Part shown: positions 16,784 to 23,914 of the stretch, in pieces | How positions within the stretch are numbered: position 1 is the stretch's first letter | Layout of the letters: each line of letters starts with the position of its first letter | NCBI GenBank assembly: GCA_016712885.1 | Contig: JADJQF010000029.1 | Span: forward strand, 1-24,984 | Length of the DNA stretch: 24,984 nucleotides | Direction: 5' to 3' | From: Candidatus Flexicrinis proximus | GTDB taxonomy: Bacteria; Chloroflexota; Anaerolineae; Aggregatilineales; Phototrophicaceae | The notes under the pieces: generated by a model | What the model saw: the letters and a program-made list of their open reading frames with translations, nothing else | Database searches by the model: none | What the model was told of the DNA's origin: nothing | Made by a program: the position numbers and the translations under genes

Positions 16784-17618
16784 TCGAAACGTCGTAGGCG
16801 TTGGCCGTCGACTGGCCGGTGTGCGAAATCGTCAGCGTATAGGTAAGCAGCTGACCAGCGTCAACGGTTGCTATCGGATTGACCGCTTTGCCGATTTGAA
16901 GCTGCGGTTCTGCTAAATCGACAGTCGCGCTGCCCTCGACGGTCGTGTCGACGCCGCCAATGGTGTATGTGATGCGAGACGTATTGACGAGATCGAGGTC
17001 GCGGTTGGTGATAAGTCCGATATTATCGGGCAAATTACGAACGCGCGCTGACACGTCGATGATGATGCGGTCGGCACCGTTAATCGTGTTATCCGGCGCG
17101 TTGGTAATCGTTCCAAGTGTCCAGATAACCCGGTCGTTCGAGCCGTCGGCGTCGCGGTCGTTGACGACCGGCGCAGGCAGCACTGCGGGAGTCAGATTGG
17201 CCCCAAAGCTCACCAGCGCATGGCTCACATATTCCAGCGTCACTGGCGACGCGGCGGATGCAATCGGCAGCAGATCGACTATGCGCACGTTAGTCGTGAT
17301 GCCTTCGGGGAAGGTGAATGTGAGCCGGTAGGTTACTTCTTCGCCGATTGTCAGATCTGGTTCGGTATCCGCCCCGTTACCGGTACCGGGGTGGCTGGTG
17401 CTAAGGACCTCTTTAAGTGAAGTCGGGTCGCTAATGTCCAACACGGCGGAATCCGTGTCGGTATAGGTATTAGCCGTGCCACCGGGATCGGTGGAGTTGC
17501 CCGTGCGCTCGACGCCAAGCGGGTTGTAAGCAGTATTGGTCGGGCTACCGGGTAGGCTCGTCCACCTCGACCTCAGCGGTATTGATGATCGTGCCCCCAG
17601 CCGGCGCGCCGGAATCAA
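16560..17618 (-). CDS. Giant surface protein, middle piece: first paired DUF11-like module
   Basis: This piece bridges the two larger ones. Genuine coding runs from about 17558 ('SLPGSPTNTAYNPLGVERTG') to about 16626. Its first 20 codons and last 20 codons are out of frame. It contains the first paired module: an alpha part ('DLTIGEEVTYRLTFTFPEG', 'VNDRDADGSNDRVIWTLG') and a beta part ('VDAGQLLTYTLTISHTGQS', 'STCDERTAW', 'ESCTIVY'). The motif CTIVYTV, constant in every other module, is cut here as CTIVY|DGRAG. Removing one C near 16625 restores 'CTIVYTVVQDTAA' and joins the next piece. This makes an assembly indel very likely. Confidence 0.85.
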   Translation of the reverse strand: MIPARRLGARSSIPLRSRWTSLPGSPTNTAYNPLGVERTGNSTDPGGTANTYTDTDSAVLDISDPTSLKEVLSTSHPGTGNGADTEPDLTIGEEVTYRLTFTFPEGITTNVRIVDLLPIASAASPVTLEYVSHALVSFGANLTPAVLPAPVVNDRDADGSNDRVIWTLGTITNAPDNTINGADRIIIDVSARVRNLPDNIGLITNRDLDLVNTSRITYTIGGVDTTVEGSATVDLAEPQLQIGKAVNPIATVDAGQLLTYTLTISHTGQSTANAYDVSIADTMPTVFSAPAFVPATSTCDERTAWALSFTAPTATYSFDNLLLGESCTIVYDGRAGYGGGEWRVPEYSDLDL

Positions 17619-20600
17619 GCGTCACCTGGAACGTAATTGTACTGGTCTGTCCGACGGCAAGTGACGAAAACGCCGCACTGACGGTGCCGCCGCTTTCGAT
17701 CAGTGTGCCGCCATCCGGTGCAACACCCGCCGCATGTGTCAGCGAACCGGCGACATATGACAGACCGGGCGGTATGACATCCGAAATCGAAACATTGTGC
17801 GCAGTCGCGTTGCTGCCGGGCGCGTGACTGATCACCAGCGTGAATGTCACCGTGTCGCTCGAATCGACATCGACGTTCGGGCTGGCCGTTTTTACGATTT
17901 GCAGCGTCGGCTCGATGACAGTTACGGTCGCCGATGCTGGCCCCGCGACGATATCGATGCCGCTGAGCAGGCGCGCGCGGTTTGAAAGCACATCGCCCCG
18001 GTTGACGGCAGCCTCGTTCAGTACGACCGCCGTATAGGTCAGCGTGAGGGTCTTGAAGTCGCTATTCGCCGAGCCGCTGTTGGTCAGCGTGTCGAAATCC
18101 CATGTGATGGTGCCGCCGCCTGCCCCGACCGCCGGATTGACCGGATCGGTACACAGGCTGCCAACGAAACTGGATGTCAGGCCGGGTTCGAGCACCACAC
18201 TGATGCAGTCTACAAAGGCCATACCGGCGGGCAGCGAATCGACAACGGATGCATCGCTGACCACACCGCCGGGGATGTCCACTGTGACGGTATAGGTCAC
18301 GACCTGCCCGATAGTTGCCGTCGTGGGCGCAACTGATTTGGCGATATCGGCTCCGACGATTTGCACGCTCGCGTCTTCTTCCAGCAGCGGGTAGGGCAGC
18401 GCGCCCGACACATCCAGCGGGTCGATTTGCACTGTCGCCGTATTGGTGATGACTGTTTCCGGTTCGACCGTGCCGTCGATTATGCAGGTATACGTAATTA
18501 TCACAGTCGCTGCGTTGACGTCGGCTGGCGTCGGTACGTCAGGCAGGCCGGGTAACGGGTTGTTAAGTTCCAGTATGCCGAAGAACAGGTCACCGGTATA
18601 GAAGAGCGCCGCACCGGTGCCATTTTCCACGCTCACGATGACACAACCGCTCAGTCCTGCCGGAACAGGGTCGGTAAAGCGCACATTATATGCCGCGGCG
18701 CCGCCGGAATTCGAAGCGGTGATGACATATTCCACCACGTCTCCAGCGTCACCGTTAGTCAGGTCGCCGTCGATGGGAATGACGACCGGAGCGATATTCG
18801 CGTTGGGGTTAGTGCTGTCTGAAACGCCCTTCGTCAGCGTAATCGACGGCGCACTAATCGCTATATAGCTGATGGCATTGGCGGTCAGGATCGCGCCTGC
18901 CGTATTGGTGTACTGTGCCTGCGAAACATTCGACAGGTAAAGCCCGTCTGTGAACGGCTGGTCGACAACCGCGATGATGATGTCGATTTGCAGCGTCTTT
19001 GGGGTCGTACCGCTGACACTGGGGAACCCGATGGCGATACTGTTCTGTGCGGCGTTGACCGTAATCGATGTCGGGCTGAGGCCGGAATTGTCTGCTGGGC
19101 CGCGTTCGATACCGCAAGTCTGACCCGCCGGATAGCCTGCGCAGACGCCGGTCGAGTTATAGACCGGCAGCGTACCTGCCACCGCGTTAAGGCCGAAATC
19201 GGCGTCTGCAACATTGAACACGGGCAGCGGGAAGAAATCAGTGATGACAATCGACTGAGCGTCGCCTGACGGGATTTCCAGTGTCAGCCGGAAGCGGACA
19301 GGTTCGCCATGAACGAAACCCACGCCGTTCGCGGGTGTGCTGACGGTCGATTTCTGCATTTCCACGCGGTCGATAACTACGCTCGCGCCGGAAGAATTGG
19401 TGAAATTGCCGCCCTCGACAAGCTCGAAAGTCCCGACTACTGTGTTCGGTAGTAGGTCGTCGGCGCGCACATCTTCGCCCGTCGCGCGGTAGGTCTGGCG
19501 GACAGTGCCCGTGTAGGTGAGCGTCAGGGTACCGCCGAGCGTAAAGACACCGCCGGACGCGGCCGTCAGGTCGAACGTCAGAGTCAGCGTACCGTCACCA
19601 TTGATCACGATGGCCGGCGTGATGAGTACTGTGCCGAAATCCGGCGACGCAAAAGAGCCGCTGCCCGCGTTGTAATCCATGCCGTCAGGCATCGTATCGA
19701 TGATTGTGGCTTGCTGGATATTGCCGTATTCGGTGATTTGGGCAACGACCGAATAATTGACGATTTCGCCCGGATCAACTACCGCCGGGCTGGCAGATTT
19801 CTGGAACACCATGTTTTCCGCGCTGACAGTGTTGGTATCGGTGGCCTCAGTGCCCCGAATGCCTTGCCACGAGTAGTTGAAGCTCGCGTTGTTAATGATG
19901 AGTTCGACAGGATTGACGTTGTTGTCTTCGGTCAGGATGTCGATGATGTAACCGGTGAACGTCACCGTGAGCAAGCATGTGTCAGTCGTACTCGGGTTGA
20001 CGATGGTAGCATGGGTTACGGCCAACGTGCCGCCGGGGATCAATGTGCTCGGATTAGTGATGACCTGACCCGTGGTCGTGCACGTCCCGCTGACCACAGT
20101 AGGGCCGGTGTACTGCCAGTAATCCGAAAGAATGTCTTCAAAACTCGTGCTAGTCAGGGTCTGGTTAGGCGCAAGCTCGATTTCCAGACTGTAATCGTAT
20201 GACCAGATCGGTCCCGGCGGGCGCTCGCCTTCCAGTGTCGTATTGCGCTTTTCGAACTCCACCAGAATCGGCGTGATCGAACCGCTGTCTGCAACAGGGT
20301 TCAGAATCGGACCGTTTTCGTTTGTCGGTGTGTTGCCGAATTCGTACCCGCCGTAAACGTCGACGGGGTTCGGCACCCCGATTTCCGCAAGCGGGTCGAT
20401 GGTCACGCAGAGTTCCATTAACAGCGGCGGACCGCCTGTCACCACCGAGCCGATCGGATATTTCAGGACGATCATAGTACTGCCGACCGTCGCCGTAATT
20501 GGCTCACCGCTGATGGGGTCGTTGAGAGTCGTGCCGGCGAAGGTGCCGATGAAAAACGGGCTGATTCCGGTGCTGATGAAGCTTGCGCTATCGAAGGTCA

Positions 20601-20976
20601 AATCAGGGTCGAGAATCAGGATGATATAAGGTCCATAACCAGCGTCGGTGCCGAGGTTGGTGAACGACTCGGTCCAACAGGTCTGCGTCCCGGCAAATCC
20701 TTCCACCACCGGCGCACCGTTGACCGTCGGCTCCGGGCCTTCGGGCAGGGCCTGCGGCAGTTCGCGCGCCTCGAAAGCCTCAAGCTGAATGAAGGCCGTG
20801 TCCCGCACGTCGTCGTAACCGATGAGCTGGGCTCGGCTCACGAAACGGCCATTAGCAGGCATGTCAGCGACGTGGGTCGTAATGATCGCCCGATATAGCT
20901 GCCCCGGCTCAACCACTGGCAAGTAGACCGTGACTTCATTGCCGTTGAAGGCGTACGTGCCATCGCTCAATGCCAC
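17545..20976 (-). CDS. Giant surface protein, N-proximal piece: unique head and first DUF11-like domains
   Basis: The frame is genuinely coding from about 20999 (upstream of the first ATG at 20976) to about 17558. The first 390 residues are a beta-rich head I do not recognise ('GTYAFNGNEVTVYLPVVEPG', 'GYGPYIILILDPDLTFDSAS'). At least five DUF11/TIGR01451-like domains follow, opening at 'VFQKSASPAVVDPGEIVNYS' (about 19810), 'VEMQKSTVSTPANGVGF' (about 19360), 'ITLTKGVSDSTNP' (about 18845), 'DIAKSVAPTTATIGQVVTYT' (about 18345) and 'LQIVKTASPNVDVDSSDTVT' (about 17905). Each has the usual 'D.[LM]P.G' turn. The end 'NTAEVEVDEPTR' is an artefact of a frame change near 17558. The natural continuation is '...EVDE-SLPGSPTNTAYNPLG'. 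Internal starts are not expected to be used. Confidence 0.88.
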   Translation of the reverse strand: MALSDGTYAFNGNEVTVYLPVVEPGQLYRAIITTHVADMPANGRFVSRAQLIGYDDVRDTAFIQLEAFEARELPQALPEGPEPTVNGAPVVEGFAGTQTCWTESFTNLGTDAGYGPYIILILDPDLTFDSASFISTGISPFFIGTFAGTTLNDPISGEPITATVGSTMIVLKYPIGSVVTGGPPLLMELCVTIDPLAEIGVPNPVDVYGGYEFGNTPTNENGPILNPVADSGSITPILVEFEKRNTTLEGERPPGPIWSYDYSLEIELAPNQTLTSTSFEDILSDYWQYTGPTVVSGTCTTTGQVITNPSTLIPGGTLAVTHATIVNPSTTDTCLLTVTFTGYIIDILTEDNNVNPVELIINNASFNYSWQGIRGTEATDTNTVSAENMVFQKSASPAVVDPGEIVNYSVVAQITEYGNIQQATIIDTMPDGMDYNAGSGSFASPDFGTVLITPAIVINGDGTLTLTFDLTAASGGVFTLGGTLTLTYTGTVRQTYRATGEDVRADDLLPNTVVGTFELVEGGNFTNSSGASVVIDRVEMQKSTVSTPANGVGFVHGEPVRFRLTLEIPSGDAQSIVITDFFPLPVFNVADADFGLNAVAGTLPVYNSTGVCAGYPAGQTCGIERGPADNSGLSPTSITVNAAQNSIAIGFPSVSGTTPKTLQIDIIIAVVDQPFTDGLYLSNVSQAQYTNTAGAILTANAISYIAISAPSITLTKGVSDSTNPNANIAPVVIPIDGDLTNGDAGDVVEYVITASNSGGAAAYNVRFTDPVPAGLSGCVIVSVENGTGAALFYTGDLFFGILELNNPLPGLPDVPTPADVNAATVIITYTCIIDGTVEPETVITNTATVQIDPLDVSGALPYPLLEEDASVQIVGADIAKSVAPTTATIGQVVTYTVTVDIPGGVVSDASVVDSLPAGMAFVDCISVVLEPGLTSSFVGSLCTDPVNPAVGAGGGTITWDFDTLTNSGSANSDFKTLTLTYTAVVLNEAAVNRGDVLSNRARLLSGIDIVAGPASATVTVIEPTLQIVKTASPNVDVDSSDTVTFTLVISHAPGSNATAHNVSISDVIPPGLSYVAGSLTHAAGVAPDGGTLIESGGTVSAAFSSLAVGQTSTITFQVTLDSGAPAGGTIINTAEVEVDEPTR

Positions 20977-20987
20977 ATTGACGATGG

Positions 20988-21653
20988 TCAGGGTATCGGA
21001 ATCTGAACGACGAACGCCTGATTGACGCCGTCGAGCTGGCCTTCGTTGACCAGCAAGGTCTCCCAGATCAGTTCGTCAGGGCTGGCTTCGGAATCCCCGT
21101 TCTGCTCGACCGAAGGCTGGCGCGAGGTAATGCGCTGAACTTTCTCGGCCGAATCGCGATTGAGTGTGCCGCGCAGGAGCACACCAACCAGATCGATTTT
21201 TGGCCGATAAGGAATTGGCTCTGTCGCAGTGGGAGCCAGTGTCGGGACATCGGTCGGTGAAAACGTCGGCGTGTAACCTGGCGTTAGACTGGGTGGGATG
21301 TCCGTCGGCGGAATCTTTGTCGGCTCTTCCGTCGGTGGAATTTCGGTTGGCGGTACATCCGTTGGTGGAATTTCGGTTGGCGGTACATCCGTTGGTGGAA
21401 CTTCGGTTGGGGGTATATCCGTTGGTGGAACTTCGGTTGAGGGTTCCACAGTCGGGGGTGCTGCCGTTGTGGGCACCGGCGTCGGTGAAACGCGTGTCGG
21501 ATTATGTCGGGAGCCATTCGCGTCCGGCTCAGCCGGATCACCGGCGCGGGTAATACGGGTATCCATCATGAGTACCAGAAGAGTCATGATCGAAATCAAC
21601 AGGATCGCGACTTTCAAACCCTTGCCAAGCCACGTTTGCGTCATTGTTCGCAC
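20988..21653 (-). CDS. Giant surface protein, N-terminal piece: signal anchor and Pro/Thr stalk
   Basis: The start is the GTG at 21651-21653, preceded at nine bases by GAGGA (21663-21667). An ATG three codons later is the alternative. A basic N-terminus leads into a hydrophobic segment ('LKVAILLISIMTLLVLMM', residues 13-30), followed by 'TRAGD', where a signal peptidase could cut. Residues 52-150 are a Pro/Thr-rich stalk of PPTEV/PPTDI repeats, as found in exported Chloroflexota proteins. A short globular start follows ('DELIWETLLVNEGQ'). The stop at 20988 is not natural. Position 20998-20999 has GG where the left copy has GGG. With three the frame continues as 'VQIPDTLTIVNVALSDG' into the next piece. 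Confidence 0.88.
   Translation of the reverse strand: MRTMTQTWLGKGLKVAILLISIMTLLVLMMDTRITRAGDPAEPDANGSRHNPTRVSPTPVPTTAAPPTVEPSTEVPPTDIPPTEVPPTDVPPTEIPPTDVPPTEIPPTEEPTKIPPTDIPPSLTPGYTPTFSPTDVPTLAPTATEPIPYRPKIDLVGVLLRGTLNRDSAEKVQRITSRQPSVEQNGDSEASPDELIWETLLVNEGQLDGVNQAFVVQIPIP
21301..21442 (-). repeat. 30-bp tandem repeat encoding the Pro/Thr stalk
   Basis: Three near-perfect 30-bp units (21331-21420) are flanked by a degenerate unit on the left and a partial unit on the right. Each 30-bp unit encodes ten residues of the PPTEIPPTDV type. It is coding minisatellite DNA whose copy number could vary by slippage in steps of ten residues. Confidence 0.88.
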
Positions 21654-21843
21654 GGGAAATATTCCTCAATCCGTTGAGAATCCAATACCGAAGGTCCAGC
21701 ACCGACAGTGAAACTTGCTCTTGTCTATCAGAGGGGCTTCACTGGAAACTAGAAAACCACAAATTCATGAAGTGTCGAATTTGCCACTCACTTCATTATA
21801 GGGTGTCTTGTGTCACGCTTTCCTTAATGTTCAATTGAGAGTT
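21654..21843 (-). promoter_or_regulatory. Promoter region of the giant gene with a candidate operator
   Basis: On the minus strand a perfect TATAAT (plus ATTATA, 21795-21800) lies about 145 bases before the start. No good -35 hexamer sits 16-18 bases upstream of it. An eight-base inverted repeat, ATGAAGTG (21767-21774) with CACTTCAT (21789-21796) around a 14-base spacer, overlaps the -10. It could be an operator or form a hairpin in the early leader. The IS1-like element ends only about 44 bases upstream of the -10, so an IS contribution to the promoter is conceivable. All of this is sequence inspection only. Confidence 0.45.
21663..21667 (-). promoter_or_regulatory. Ribosome binding site of the giant gene
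   Basis: GAGGA on the minus strand lies nine bases before the GTG start at 21653 and 18 bases before the next ATG, so it favours the GTG. Confidence 0.6.
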
Positions 21844-21966
21844 GGGTGCGGCAAATGGGAACCGTTGATAATTCAGTCAACGCCTTCGCGACCAGCGATA
21901 AGCCAAAAACGAGCACGGTCATCGCCAAATCCACGCCTAGGGGTGGAAAAAGCGGACTTTTGAGTG

Positions 21967-21996
21967 AACACCCTGCCTGATGCGCAGGGTGTTTTT
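21967..21996 (+). terminator. Intrinsic-terminator-like hairpin inside IS1-like copy 2
   Basis: A ten-base stem AACACCCTGC/GCAGGGTGTT with a seven-base loop runs into a T stretch on the plus strand. Its position matches the hairpin in copy A. It faces the transposase gene. Confidence 0.6.
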
Positions 21997-22011
21997 GTCT
22001 GTACTGGAACG

Positions 22012-23364
22012 CTAAGCAGCCTGCGGCACGGGATGGTGCAACAGATCGCTGACGTGCCAGAGGTGAGCGGTCAAGCCCAATGCCATCGCAGGGGATCGTG
22101 AACGGAACCGCCGCTGCAAACCAGGCACTTCCAGCGCGAGGGATTCGTGTGGCCGAACGAGATGGTAGTAAAGCCGAAACCATTCACAGTGCAGCAGTAA
22201 GTGACGCTCGCTTTGCGCATAGGACCATGTGCGCCGCGAGAGCGCCGCAACAGATTGACGAAAAGTGAGGTTGACACGCTCAACGAACGCGGTCTGAATG
22301 AGCGGACGGAGCCCGACTTCGCGCAAACGAGCATACAGCTGCTGACGCTTGCCCCAGACCATCCGTGTATGCGTGAGGGTGGCATGGCGTTTGCCCTTGC
22401 GCTTGACCAACTGCCCATAATGCAGTTCATCGCTTGTTTGCCAGTGGTCGCTCCGCGCTTTGGGGGGACGAAACCACCTGCCAAAGTGGGCGGTGAGCGC
22501 ATAGAAATAACTGCGCAGTCCGTCAGTCGTTACAGCGGGAATACACTCAGGCAGAAGACGCGACTTGAAGTCATGGACCAGGGCGAAGGCATCGTCCTTG
22601 GTGCGACCGCCCAGATGAAGGGAAGGAATGGCTTTGCTGACCGGGTCGAAGGCGAGCCAAAGCCAAGCGGCCGATGCTGTCGCACGGATGCGGGTATACA
22701 GCTCATCCATCTGCACAAGCATCAATCCGGGGTTCCGGAAGAGAAAATTGTGCCAACCCTGGCTGTGCCTCCCCATGAGTTCCAGCCAACGAGCAAGGGT
22801 GGCATCGGCATGACCGGTGAAGCGGACAAGCACGGACACATCCACCCCCTCAGCCAGAAACCACAGGACGAGTTCGACCCGTTTCGCGTCCGTTTTCAGA
22901 GAGTAGAGCGGCGGATTGACCCGGCAGGTGAAGACTTTGGCGCATACCTGGCACTTGAAACGCTGGATGCCGTTGTGCGTCCCGTAGCCGACCAGCGCGT
23001 GGAGGGCAGGATCCGTGATGCCGTAATAGTCACAACAGGCGTTGGGACAAGCGAACCCGTGCGTCGCCACCGTTCTCTTGCGACCACGGCGACTCTTGCG
23101 CTGCGTGTAGGGCCGAATAGTGGTTTTGGACCGGACCACCTGCAGGCTCAGACCGGATTGACAGTGTCGGCAGTCATGCGGCGACTGCGGTTTCCAGCGA
23201 CGCGGACGGTGCAGCTGCCAGGTTGTCCACAGGTTCCTGAAGAAACGATACAATCTACGGCGATGCAACCAGAGCAGCGCGAGCAGCAGCAAAAGATTGA
23301 GCAGGTTGGAAACGTCCGACATGGGCAGTAAACGCTCAGATGTGGATAACAGCGGGCTCCACAT
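22012..23364 (-). CDS. IS1-like DDE transposase (intact, 450 aa)
   Basis: It is a close relative of the transposase at 6439-7788, one residue longer at the N-terminus. The layout is the same: hydrophobic leader, CxxC fingers (DCRHC; CPNACC; RFKCQVCAKVF), and a DDE core with QMDELYTR, TTDGLRSYFY and FVERVNLTFRQ. The differences are scattered amino-acid changes (for example NPGLMLVQMDE against NLALTLVQMDE) with no frameshift, so both proteins look under selection or recently active. The ATG at 23364 is directly preceded by AGGAGG, too close to act as a normal ribosome site. Initiation at the downstream ATG (MSDVSNLL) is possible. A long opposite-strand open frame overlaps it and I do not consider that a gene. 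Confidence 0.9.
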   Translation of the reverse strand: MWSPLLSTSERLLPMSDVSNLLNLLLLLALLWLHRRRLYRFFRNLWTTWQLHRPRRWKPQSPHDCRHCQSGLSLQVVRSKTTIRPYTQRKSRRGRKRTVATHGFACPNACCDYYGITDPALHALVGYGTHNGIQRFKCQVCAKVFTCRVNPPLYSLKTDAKRVELVLWFLAEGVDVSVLVRFTGHADATLARWLELMGRHSQGWHNFLFRNPGLMLVQMDELYTRIRATASAAWLWLAFDPVSKAIPSLHLGGRTKDDAFALVHDFKSRLLPECIPAVTTDGLRSYFYALTAHFGRWFRPPKARSDHWQTSDELHYGQLVKRKGKRHATLTHTRMVWGKRQQLYARLREVGLRPLIQTAFVERVNLTFRQSVAALSRRTWSYAQSERHLLLHCEWFRLYYHLVRPHESLALEVPGLQRRFRSRSPAMALGLTAHLWHVSDLLHHPVPQAA

Positions 23365-23550
23365 CCTCCTGACCAGTGCCGTCGGGTCAAGCGTGAATTG
23401 TCAACGATTTACGTGGACAGTACCGAATATTGAGGCTATTCAGAAGGACACACAATCTGTCCCGCGTCAGCGCTAGTCGGACCAGTTGAGGTGCTAAACT
23501 AGTAGACACTTTCAGAACAGATGAGCCATGTAGAACAAGGAGAGAAACCC

Positions 23551-23914
23551 ATGGCCGCAGATGAGAAGAGAGTGTCGCCCGAGCAGGTTGTCCGCGCCAT
23601 CCGCCGCCAGACGCGGCGCAAGTTCAGCGCAGACGAGAAGATCCGGATTGTGCTGGAGGGACTGCGCGGCGAGGTGAGCATCGCGGATCTGTGCCGTCGT
23701 GAGAGCATTCATCCCAACCAGTACTACACCTGGAGCAAAGAGTTCCTTGGAAGCGGGCAAGCAGCGGTTGAAAGGCGACACCGAACGCCAGGCCACCCGC
23801 GGTGAAGTCGACGACCTGCGCTCGGAAAACGGGCAGCTTAAGCTGGTGGCCGCCGAGCTGCTGCTGGAGAACCGGGTGTTGAAAAAAACGTTGCGCGGCA
23901 GCGGCGGGGAGTGA
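23551..23914 (+). CDS. IS3-family OrfA, one frameshift (extra G near 23749)
   Basis: It is the DNA-binding subunit described for the left copy. The ATG at 23551 has AAGGAG at 23537-23542. An extra G in 'ttccttgg' at 23749-23750 shifts the frame after 'YTWSKEFL'. The downstream part ('EAGKQRLKGDTERQATRGEV' to 'LKKTLRGSGGE') remains open to the TGA at 23912-23914. The left copy reads through this site cleanly, so the shift is most likely a sequencing error. The corrected product is about 120 residues. Confidence 0.82.
23882..23888 (+). promoter_or_regulatory. Candidate programmed -1 frameshift site (A7) in the IS3 element
   Basis: Seven A residues lie in OrfA frame as AAA AAA ACG, 24 bases before the OrfA stop. 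OrfB is in the -1 frame with no stop between the A run and its GTG, so a -1 slip would give an OrfAB fusion, the usual IS3-family transposase. A GGGGAG purine-rich tract follows the site. Confidence 0.65.

Larger units (their letters stand above)
8138..21653 (-). other. Reconstructed giant gene: signal anchor, Pro/Thr stalk, DUF11-like modules and TolB-like propeller (~4,500 aa)
   Basis: The four open pieces at 20988-21653, 17545-20976, 16560-17618 and 8138-16783 join end to end if one base is corrected at each of three places (about 20998, 17558 and 16625). At each junction the two frames carry the two halves of a conserved module motif. The terminal copy independently restores the first junction. 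The whole would be one protein of about 4,500 residues under a single promoter, with a single terminator. It is likely exported: N-terminal hydrophobic segment, no internal membrane segments, and strings of beta-rich repeat domains. I see no LPXTG, PEP-CTERM or other sorting tail at the C-terminus, so surface attachment would rely on the N-terminal anchor or on unknown partners. True frameshifts (a pseudogene) remain possible. Confidence 0.85.
21844..23425 (-). mobile_element. IS1-like insertion sequence, copy 2 (intact)
   Basis: It is about 1582 bp, the same length as the copy at 6271. The left inverted repeat at 21844-21875 is identical to that of copy A. The right end is more diverged, matching at 21 of 32 positions and retaining CGTTGACAATTCA. 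The transposase is intact. It is in the same orientation as copy A. The two copies flank the giant gene on its 5' and 3' sides like the ends of a composite transposon. No target-site duplication is clear. Confidence 0.85.

Noticed and set aside
21301..21442. Regular 30-bp repeats considered as a CRISPR array
   Set aside because: The units are contiguous with no unique spacers, in frame, and encode the Pro/Thr stalk. No cas gene is present.
22201..23331. Long plus-strand open frame (about 376 codons) opposite the IS1-like transposase, also at 6628-7731
   Set aside because: It mirrors the transposase codon for codon, has no domain or ribosome site I recognise, and is broken in the left copy. 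The minus-strand protein has clear DDE and zinc-finger motifs.
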